A stretch of 64,000 bases of DNA, taken from NCBI GenBank assembly GCA_032622095.1, contig CP136069.1, positions 65,867,319 through 65,931,318 on the forward strand. The letters are read 5' to 3'. This document shows, one piece after another, positions 42,601 to 54,600 of the stretch. The first letter of the stretch is position 1, and each line of letters begins with the position of its first letter. The DNA is from Siphonodentalium dalli. Its lineage: Eukaryota > Mollusca > Scaphopoda > Gadilida > Siphonodentaliidae. The translations under genes were made by a program, and so were the position numbers. A model generated the notes under the pieces. That model was not told where the DNA came from. It ran no database searches and saw only the letters and a program-made list of their open reading frames with translations.

Positions 42601-45600
42601 GATGATCTGATCATCAGGCGAGAGGAGGAGGTATAATTATGTATTACTGTGGATATCTATGTGATGATAATATGACTAATAGAATCTGGATCACACTGTA
42701 GTGGTGAATAATGGAGTCATCATCGAAACCCTCAGCATCACAGGGACTCATGTTCTGATCAGCAAGCTAGAGGAGGAAATATAATTATGTATTACTGTAG
42801 ATATCTATGTGATCATAATATGACTAATAAAATTTGAATCGCATTGCTGTGGTGGATAACCGAGCTTTCATCGTAACCCTCGGTGTTCAGGCACTCTTGT
42901 TCTGATTGGCACGCTAGAGGAGATAATATAATTATGTATTACTGTGGATATCTATGTACTAAATTATGTGCTAAATTACACATTGAATATATATGTGTAA
43001 TTACGTGTAATCTTAAATTTGATTTGTTTGTTTATGCCTAGAGAAGACCCGAACTGTAATAAGTTCAGATCAATATAATGTTCACTATGGAATTATTATG
43101 GATTATTTTTACAATAATGACATTATTAACATCATTGGTGATATTACTATGATTGGGTGATTTACACTTAAAAGTCCAGTTATAGAAGAGTAAGGTAACT
43201 GTACTTCGCGGTAAACCAGTATTCTAATATAATTCTGCTAAAAGGTAAATCCAATATCTGCAGCACTGATTGGTCAGTTGCCCAGGTGTAGCTATCGTAA
43301 AATCATCTGATTTTACACAGAGTGGCACATGCGTACAAACTAGGGTCCTGCTCACCAATAAAAACATCTGAATCCTTACTCGGTTATCCCGGAACTACCT
43401 TCGTTCTTAACCCTTTCAGTGCCAAGTCCGATTTTTGTATCAACCCATATTTCCTTGATCATTTTTCAAATGCTCTTAGCTCTTTCCATCAATGTATCAC
43501 ATTATTATAATCAATAAATTTGAAAAATGATCAAGGAAATATGGGTTGATACAAAAATCTGACTTGGCACTGAAAGGGTTAAAGACAACAATGTAAACAG
43601 CACTTCAAAATTGACTTGATTCCATGAATGTCAGGACAATTATTCAGACAAACTGTTTTGATTGAAGCAAGTTTTTCCAAGGCTGCTGCACAACATGTCA
43701 GAATGATGACATAATGACAGTACACATGACGTTTCAAGCAACGAACCATTCGCTATTCCATGGTGTTCCACGCAAAGCTTGCATTTATAAATATAATTTA
43801 TACATATCTTATGTGAAGTTGGTGTGCTATAGAATTTGAGTCGATGAATTTCGTGGATTCCTCGGTTTATTTCCATTTGAAAAACGGAAGTATATCCTCG
43901 TGGAGCGGTGTACAATTTCTAGGAGGCAGTTATAAGGATAAAGTGTCAATCGTGTGTAGTTATGCAACTCTTTGGCAGATACTCATGTCTACAGCATCAT
44001 TTTTCGGTCGGTTTGAATTAGAATGTGGATAAACATGCTGTCTGCTGCAATTTTTTTATGTTTATCAGTGGGTTTTCCGATGAAAATATCCGTTTTACCA
44101 GCTCCTCATGTCGCCCACCGATAAACGTCCCAAAATTACACAAGAAGCATGTTTATCCCTTAATTAATATGTTTGGAGCTATCTCTTACCTCGTCCCAAT
44201 ACAATCCAGAACTCTCGCATCTCATCGTCACTCCGAAGCAGAAACACTTAGTTGCTCCTTTAGGATGTCTCCTTTCCAAGTTGTATGCGTCGGGGATGGG
44301 CGTGTCACATCGTGGTCCTGTCACATGATCCTGTTTATAAACAAGTACAATAAAATTTCAACAAAATTTAATACATAGAAATTCTGCATCTTTAAATTCT
44401 CAATATAAAGCTAACTCTTGACAGAAGTAAAGAAACTTGAGATATCTATGCAATTTTCTCTGCCGACCTGAAGTGAAGACAAATATATTTTCAACAAAAC
44501 TTCCAATAGTTAACCCTTCCATGACTGCCAATGTATTCTCTTATATATTTAAGTCTCCCAAAATGAGCCTCGCATAAATAAGAGAATACATTGGCCTAAC
44601 AATAATTTCCTTGACCATGAAAGCCAATGCACTCTCTCATATATAAGATAATGACTGGCACAGGATCTTTAATGATGCACCAGCGCAGCTCCTGTCATGA
44701 AAGGTTTATATAATACTCCCATATGGAGCCTCACACAGAGCCAAGCAGACAACAGTCTTCAGTGCATTGGTCACTCTGTCTGGGGCTTCATAAAGCGTTA
44801 GCAGTCTTAAGTGCAAAAGCCTCAGACTATTTGTTGAAATTATTAGCTGAATTTTATGAATGCTTAACCCTTTACCCAACAAACCGGCCAAAACCGGCCA
44901 AATAAAGCTTCAACAGCCTAAAATATCTTCGGTCTGTCTCAATAGAACCATACAAATATGGATATCATTGGAACCGGCTCCTTGACCACATTGTGATAGT
45001 TACAGTTATGCCCTGTGCCAATGCATTCTCTTATATATGCAAGTCGACCATAGGTCGCCTCGCATATATAAGAGAATGCATTGGCCATTTTTTCTTACAT
45101 TCTTTAACAATTTTATAATTTTTAATGTGTTAAGCCAATGCATTCTCTTATATATGCGAGGCGACCTATGGTCGACTCGCATATATAAGAGAATGCATTG
45201 GCACAGGGCCGTTCTGTTGGGTAAAGGGTTAACATCCCTCCAAATGAATAATATACCATTCCGATGTACATATGCGAGTCAACCATAGGTCGCCTCGCAT
45301 ATATAAGAGAATGCATTGGCCTAAAAAAAAACAATTTTATAATTTTTTCTGACATTTTTTAACAATTTTTATAATATTTTTCTACATTCTTTGACAATTT
45401 TATCATTTTTAATGTGTTAAGCCAATGCATTCTCTTATATATGCGAGGCGACCTATGGTCGACTCGCATATATAAGAGAATGCATTGGCACAGGGTAAAA
45501 AAAACGTTCTGTTGGGTAAAGGGTTAAGTGCAAAAGCCTCAGACTGTTTGTTGAAATTATTAGCTGAATTTTATGAATGCTTAAAGGTGTTCCATCTGCT

Positions 45601-48600
45601 TATAGGTACTGAACATTGCTATGAACAAAGAATAGACCATTCCCAATGTGTAGATTTAGAAATGGGTGGGAGAGGGTTTATATGGATTGTCGTATAATCT
45701 GTGATCATGGTGAGGGAATATTAAATAGAGAGGGTTTATATGGATTGTCGTATAATCTGTGATCATGGTAAGGGAATATTAAATAGAGAGGGTTTATATG
45801 GATTGTCGTATAATCTGTGATCATGGTAAGGGAATATTAAATAGAGAGGGTTTATTTGGATTGTAGTATAATCTGTGATCATGGTAAGGGAATATTAAAT
45901 AGAGAGGGTTTATTTGGATTGTCGTATAATCTGTGATCATGGTAAGGGAATATTAAATAGAGAGGGTTTATTTGGATTGTCGTATAATCTGTGATCATGG
46001 TAAGGGAATATTAAATAGAGAGGGTTTATTTGGATTGTAGTATAATCTGTGATCATGGTAAGGGAATATTAAATAGAGAGGGTTTATTTGGATTGTCGTA
46101 TAATCTGTGATCATGGTAAGGGAATATTAAATAGAGAGGGTTTATTTGGATTGTAGTATAATCTGTGATCATGGTAAGGGAATATTAAATAGAGAGGGTT
46201 TATTTGGATTGTCGTATAATCTGTGATCATGGTAAGGGAATATTAAATAGAGAGGGTTTATTTGGATTGTCGTATAATCTGTGATCATGGTAAGGGAATA
46301 TTAAATAGAGAGGGTTTATTTGGATTGTCGTATAATCTGTGATCATGGTAAGGGAATATTAAATAGAGAGGGTTTATTTGGATTGTAGTATAATCTGTGA
46401 TCATGGCAAGGGAATATTAAATAGAGAGGGTTTATTTGGATTGTCGTATAATCTGTGATCATGGTAAGGGAATATTAAATAGAGAGGGTTTATTTGGATT
46501 GTAGTATAATCTGTGATCATGGTAAGGGAATATTAAATAGAGAGGGTTTATTTGGATTGTCGTATAATCTGTGATCATGGTAAGGGAATATTAAATAGAG
46601 AGGGTTTATATGGATTGTCGTATAATCTGTGATCATGGTAAGGGAATATTAAATAGAGAGGGTTTATTTGGATTGTAGTATAATCTGTGATCATGGTAAG
46701 GGAATATTAAATAGAGAGGGTTTATTTGGATTGTCGTATAATCTGTGATCATGGTAAGGGAATATTAAATAGAGAGGGTTTATTTGGATTGTCGTATAAT
46801 CTGTGATCATGGTGAGGGAATATTAAATAGAGAGGGTTTATTTGGATTGTCGTATAATCTGTGATCATGGTAAGGGAATATTAAATAGAGAGGGTTTATT
46901 TGGATTGTAGTATAATCTGTGATCATGGTAAGGGAATATTAAATAGAGAGGGTTTATTTGGATTGTAGTATAATCTGTGATCATGGTAAGGGAATATTAA
47001 ATAGAGAGGGTTTATTTGGATTGTCGTATAATCTGTGATCATGGTAAGGGAATATTAAATAGAGAGGGTTTATTTGGATTGTAGTATAATCTGTGATCAT
47101 GGTAAGGGAATATTAAATAGAGAGGGTTTATTTGGATTGTCGTATAATCTGTGATCATGGTAAGGGAATATTAAATAGAGAGGGTTTATTTGGATTGTCG
47201 TATAATCTGTGATCATGGTAAGGTCCATTCATCAAACAAAAGGATAATTGCAATGATGAAATCAGTAAATGATGAAGTTTTTTGGATGAAAGACAGTGCC
47301 GAACAATAGCACAAGCCGTGAAAAATTGTGTCTGTCATTTGCAGAATGAGGTCCCCACAGGGAGAATTTAGTGATGCTACCCAGCACAGCAGGCTAGCAT
47401 AACCAAATTCACCCTCCGGGGACATTATTCTGCATAGGTATCTTCTTCTGGGAAGTATCTATAATCTCAAAATAAATTTGTTTTTGTTACTTCTGTTCAG
47501 TTTCTATATCCCCTAATTTTCAGAATATAAAATATATAATCGAGGTGACTAATGCATGAGTGACCATCACCAACTTCAACTGGGAAACTTCAATCTGATC
47601 CTAGGTCTCCCATAGCAGTTGAGGCCTAAGCAAAATGAGGTTCCCAGAGGGTGAATTTGGTGATGTTAGCCCACCGTGCAGGATCGCTTCACTAAATTCA
47701 CCCTCTGGGAACCTCATTCTGCAAAAGACAGACACTATTTCAAGGCTTGCAATAGCAATACAATACAATTGGTAACTAGAACTTGTACATGTTAGTTTCC
47801 GAGAAACTGTAGGATGATACAGACCTTACAGATACATCTGCCTCCATTCTGGTCACATATTTCTTCCTTCGTTCCTCTGTGGTCGCAGTCACACTCCCTA
47901 CACCAGGGGTAGGAATGAAAGCCCAGCTGGCATTTATCACACTTCCGCCCGACAACGTTAGGTAAACAGCTGAAATGTGCAATTAATAATCATAAATATA
48001 GAAATAATGTCTCTAATCTTAACAAACAACGGAAGAAAATTAGCATAAGATTTAGATGATATTGGGCATGAATCAGCATTGACATGAACATATTCTAAAG
48101 AAAACACAATTTAACCCTTTCTATACTAAATAGATTCTTCCATTTATTTAAAAAGTGTACATCGGAATGGTATATTATTCATTTGGAGGGATGTTAACCC
48201 TTTACCCAACAGAATGGCCCTGTGCCAATGCATTCTCTTATATATGCGAGTCGACCATAGGTCGCCTCGCATATATAAGAGAATGCATTGGCTTAACACA
48301 TTAAAAATTATAAAATTGTTAAAGAATGTAAGAAAAAATGGCCAATGCATTCTCTTATATATGCGACGCGACCTATGGTCGACTCGCATATATAAGAGAA
48401 TGCATTGGCACAGGGCATAACTGTAACTATCACAATGTGGTCAAGGAGCCGATTCCAATGATATCCATATTTGTATGGTTCTATTGAGACAGACCGAAGA
48501 TATTTTAGGCTGTTGAAGCTTTATTTGGCCGGTTTTGGCCGCTTTGTTGGGTAAAGGGTTAAGGTGATAAAAGCAGATGACAGATAAATAAAAGTGCAGA

Positions 48601-51600
48601 AGGAGACCTATTTATTGAGGGAAATGTTTAGATAAAAAGTTCAACAAACAATCAATTTTTTAATTTATTATCTGAACATTTCCTGTGGGATAACTACTCA
48701 TCAATGATGCTTTAGTACAGAAAGGGTTAATCCTAATCTTTGAATTGAGGGAAATGTTTAGATAATAAGGTCATTTGTTGGATATCAGGATAACTACTCA
48801 TCAATGAGTATTTAATTTAAACGGTTAACATGATCAAATAAAATTTAACATTATCATGGAGTTTGTTGAGAACTTCTTGCAGTCAGTCTCAATGTAGTTA
48901 TTTCACAATTGCAGATTGGCATGCTTACACCTCAGAATCACCAAATTCACCCTCTGGGAACCTCATTCTGCTGAGGTGTAAGCAGAATGAGGTCCCCAGA
49001 GGGTGAATTTTGTGATGCTAGCCCGCTATGCGGGGTAGCATCACTAAATTCACCCTCTGGGGACCTCATTCTGCAAATGACAGACACCCTATTTCAAGGC
49101 TTGTATACAGGATTATATGCTGTATCCCTAATCATTTCTACACTTATTCAGTCCAATTGCATCTCCATCTAGTTCTGAGATGGTACAATGGACAGTGTAG
49201 AAGTTTTTCATCAATAGTTTATTGTCACAGCATGCATGCCATGAAGTTACAGTGGCTTGTTGCCATTCATCGGAAAGCTCTCAGTGAGAGCTTTCCAATG
49301 AATGGCAACAAGCCATATTTCCAACTAAATCCTGAAAAGTTACCCATAATTATGCTGTGGTTAAGGAGTCGATTATTTAGAGCATTATTGTAAATCTCCT
49401 TTTATCGTGCATCAAATCTCCAGGCACATTCCATGGAGTTACTCAGAACAGCAGCCGAACAACTTCCTGTTAATCGATGTTGACTGCATCTATTGTAAAC
49501 AACTTACGGTTGAGCTCGATTACACGACTCCTGCTGACTGTGCAGTTACGAAATTGACGTCATCAATCACAACATGTTACATTCAAATTTGTTCACCCAC
49601 CAGAGGACGATGCCGCGAATTGAACACTAAAGTTCTCGACCATGTGTGTTTTAGCGAGAAAATGTCTTTAAATAAATCATAGATGAACAATACCGGTTAG
49701 GAATTTACTTACTCGCAGACACCTGTTGTGAGATTGCAGTTCAAGTTGCCGTCAACAACACCCTGTGGCACACAGTTACACAACTGTAAAGATAAGGACA
49801 TGTGTGAGTGCAAAGTGATTCCATGACAATTGCAGCCAATCTAATATGTTTGATATTCATAACAAATCTTAATAGAAATGGGGAATAATTTTGCTTAAAG
49901 TCGTTATTTTTACAAATATTATATCCAAATTGACAACACATTCCGTCATTCTTATATATTAATTAAATGCAGTGACTCTCGATGGCGAAATTGTTTTCGT
50001 TAGTTTATTGCCGATAGTTGCATCCCAAATCGAGAAGTAAATATTTATAATTGAGCGTAAATTCGACAATGTTTTCTATGGAATGAGATGGCCGATTTCT
50101 TGGAAATTTTTGACGATGTTAGTAGAATGCTACATTCCCCAGGTTGGAATAGCACCTGAGTACTAACTTATCAGTTTCACACATTCGAACAAGTCCATAA
50201 TAGGTCTTTATCAAAATGATAATGTCAACCTCACATGAAGCCATGGTTCAGGGATCCAATCATGTGTTGGTATATTTTAGAATATAAATTCATAAACATA
50301 TTGACTGAATAATTTGTCAGTGTTAATAAACAAAGTTAATTGGTAATTCCACCATTTAATGTGGGTCATTAGGTCGTACCTCACAGCCAATGAGAGCATC
50401 ATATCCATAGGTTTCAGGTTCACAGTGCTCACACTTCTCTCCTATAACACGTGGTGCGCAGATACAGTTGCCGGTGAATGGTTCACACAAGCCAAATGGA
50501 CAGTCACATGCTGAAATGTCAAAGAATATCTCTCATAACACATCACTAGCCTAATGGACAGTCACATGCTCAAATGTCAAAGAATATCTCTCATAACACA
50601 TCACTAGCCTAATGGACAGTCACATGCTGAAATGTCAAAGAATATTTCTCATAACACATCACTAGCCAAAATATCTGTCATAACACATCGCTAGCCAAAT
50701 GGACAGTCACATGCTGAAATGTCAAAGAATATCTGTCATAACACATCACTAGCCAAATGTACAGTCACATGCTGAAATGTCAAAGAATATCTGTCATAAC
50801 ACATCGCTAGTCAAATGGACATTCACAAGCTGAAATTAGTCAAAGAATATCTCTCATAACACATCGCTAGCCTAAATATCTGTCATAACACATCGCTAGC
50901 CAAATGGACAGTCACATGCTGATATGTCATAGAATATCTGTCATACCACATCGCTAGCCTAAATATCTCTCATAACACATCGCTAGCCAAATGGACAGAC
51001 ACATGCTGATATGTCAAAGAATATCTGTCATAACACATCGGTAGCCAAGTGGACAGTCACATGCTGAAATGTCAAAGAATATCTGTCATAACACATCGGT
51101 AGCCAAATGGACAGTCACATGCTGAAATGTCAAAGAATATCTGTCATAACACATCGCTAGTCAAATGTACAGTCACATGCTGAAATGTCAAAGAATATCT
51201 GTCATAACACATCGCTAGTCAAATGGACAGTCACATGCTGAAATGTCAAAGAATATCTGTCATAACACATCGCTAGTCAAATGTACAGTCACATGCTGAA
51301 ATGTCAAAGAATATCTGTCATAACACATCGCTAGTCAAATGTACAGTCACATGCTGAAATGTCAAAGAATATCTGTCATAACACATCGCTAGTCAAATGT
51401 ACAGTCACATGCTGAAATGTCAAAGAATATCTGTCATAACACATCACTAGTCAAATGTACAGTCACATGCTGAAATGTCAAAGAATATCTGTCATAACAC
51501 ATCGCTAGCCTAAATATCTCTCATAACACATCGCTAGCCAAATGGACAGTCACATGCTGAAATGTCAAAGAATATCTGTCATAACACATCACTAGTCAAA

Positions 51601-54600
51601 TGTACAGTCACATGCTGAAATGTCAAAGAATATCTGTCATAACACATCGCTAGTCAAATGTACAGTCACATGCTGAAATGTCAAAGAATATCTCTCATAA
51701 CACATCGCTAGTCAAATGTACAGTCACATGCTGAAATGTCAAAGAATATCTGTCATAACACATCGCTAGTCAAATGTACAGTCACATGCTGAAATGTCAA
51801 AGAATATCTGTCATAACACATCGCTAGTCAAATGTACAGTCACATGCTGAAATGTCAAAGAATATCTGTCATAACACATCACTAGCCAAATGTACAGTCA
51901 CATGCTGAAATGTCAAAGAATATCTGTCATAACACATCGCTAGTCAAATGTACAGTCACATGCTGAAATGTCAAAGAATATCTGTCATAACACATCGCTA
52001 GCCTAAATATCTCTCATAACACATCGCCAGCCTAAATATCTGTCATAACACATCACTAGCCAAATGTACAGTCACATGCTGAAATGTCAAAGAATATCTG
52101 TCATAACACATCGCTAGTCAAATGTACAGTCACATGCTGAAATGTCAAAGAATATCTGTCATAACACATCGCTAGCCTAAATATCTCTCATAACACATCG
52201 CCAGCCTAAATATCTGTCATAACACATCGCCAGCCTAAATATCTGTCATAACACATCGCTAGCCTAAATATCTCTCATAACACATCGCCAGCCTAAATAT
52301 CTGTCATAACACATCGCTAGCCTAAATATCTGTCATAACACATCGCTAGCCTAAATATCTGTCATACCACATCGCCAGCCTAAATATCTGTCATAACACA
52401 TCGCTAGCCTAAATATCTGTCATAACACATCGCCAGCCTAAATATCTGTCATAACACATCGCTAGCCTAAATATCTCTCATAACACATCGCCAGCCTAAA
52501 TATCTCTCATAACACATCGCTAGCCTAAATATCTCTCATAACACATCGCCAGCCTAAATATCTCTCATAACACATCGCTAGCCTAAATATCTCTCATAAC
52601 ACATCGCTAGCCTAAAGTTTAGAGAGCTTAAGCAGTGTTAACTTTCAAGGTCAATAGAATATCTCTTGAGGCTTTTGGTGAAAATATCTTTGAGAAAAAA
52701 CTACCTAAATTTCTAATTGCGGATAGATGAGACATCGAGTTTTGAATTCCTGGACAAATCTGGGTGGTTTTTTAATTAACCCTTTCATTAAAAAGTAGTT
52801 CCCTTATGAAATGTTCAGATAGGTCTACTGTTTGTTGAACTTATTATCTGAACATTCATATCCAACCAAAGAATATGAAACCTTCAGAGCAATTTTATTA
52901 AATTTTTGTCATACTGTTGTCTGATCATTTTTTCTGAACACCACTCTAATGTATACAATCATAACTGAGTGGGAGAATACATTTAGTTTAGAAAGGGTTA
53001 AAATGTTTGATGATGCCATCTTTAGCATAAGAACAAGATATACGTTTATTTGGTTTAGCCTTATTTGAAAATTTCTCAGTTCTAGATTAAAATCTGTTAC
53101 TTACGTTTGCAATTAGGGAATCCATAGAAGCCCGGTCGGCAGACAGAGCAGGTGCGGCCAATGACGTTGTCCTTGCATTCACATTGGCCTCCATGAGGCT
53201 CGCACTGGAAGCTGAGTGAGCCATCGATGTTACAGTAGCATGGCAGAGATCCCTGGTTAAAATCAGTCGTGATTGTGAAGATGGAGTGTCGGCAGAACTC
53301 CGATGGGTACTCGCTGTAATATAAAGTCATAGTTAGGCAACGCAAAGTTAATTTCCGTTTTTTTTTTTGCCAAAACGTTTTGAAAATCACGCACACATGA
53401 TTTTATATTATATTTTTTAGATCTGAGGCAAACGCTAACAAAGCATTCTACTAAAATTGCGTGACATTGGCAAGTTAACTAATCCATTGATTTGTTTCAA
53501 ATTGCAGTAAGTCAAAAAATCCCATAACTTGGGTAAAATGGGCGTCAGGAACCAAAATAGAACTTTACTTTTATTTTCTTCTTAGGGAATTGTACATAAA
53601 AAATTACAGATTTATAAATGCTCTTCATTATTTCCTGGTATGAGCTGACATGAACAAATTATAATTTCTATTTTTGGCTGTGTTGTAACTGTATTAGTCT
53701 CGGTCATCACATCAGACAAGGTATCTTTCAAAAAGTTCCGATATTTTTGCATATATGCATAATCGAGGTGACAAATCAGTGAACATCACCAATTTCAACT
53801 GGGGAACTTCAATCTGATCCTATGTCACTCGTTAATGAAAGGGTTAATTGAAAAACCACCCAGATTTTTCCAGGAATTAAAAACTCAATGTCTCATCCAA
53901 GTTGTGACAATTAGTCCCAGTCAGCCAAGAAATGCGGCTTTTCTAACTGAGTTCCTGTGAATTTGCTGAATGGTACCCACTGGCTGATGGTCAAACTGTG
54001 TCCCTTAGTAAAGGATATATATACTTCCCAAAAGGGAAAAAGTAACTAAAAACAATGTTAATTTGAGACTATAGATACTTCCCAGAAGATGAGGCCTAAA
54101 CAGAATGAGGTCCCAAAAGGGTGAATTTGGTGATGCTAGCCCACTGTGTTGGATAGCATCACTAAATTCACCCTCTGGGGACCTCGTTTTGCAAATGACA
54201 GACACACTATTTGCAGGCCTGGAAAGGGCCAAAAGGCTAAGTTGCTTACTCAAATCTAGCTCCATCCTTGAAGCATTCTTCTAAATATCGGCCGGAGTTA
54301 TCAACAGGCAGGAAGTTGAGGTCAGCTCTGTTGAATTGCAGTGACGGTATAAGCAATGCATAGTCCTGAAAGGGTTAAGAAATATTAGACCAAGATCAAC
54401 AGCTTGGGATATCGGTTGGGATGATGCTGTTTTGGACCGAGTCCTGTCCCGTTCCTCTTCTATAACAAACTTTCATTCAAAAGGCATACTACAAGTACAC
54501 ATGGAGCTCTTTAATTTCCGTAAACCCCTGAATGTGATTAATTATCTGACTTGTCCGCGTTTAATCTGTCTTCAAAATGATATGTCATTTACTGTGATAG

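Noticed and set aside
45668-47222. 58-bp repeats as a possible CRISPR or coding repeat
   Set aside because: No unique spacers, frames are interrupted by stops, and it lies in an intron.
45037-48420. Similar open frames containing RIYKRMHW
   Set aside because: They come from the TTAA palindromic element and appear on both strands because it is palindromic.
50492-52614. Regular direct repeats resembling a CRISPR array
   Set aside because: Unit and spacer are both repeated, the unit includes exon sequence, and the context is a eukaryotic intron; it is a minisatellite.
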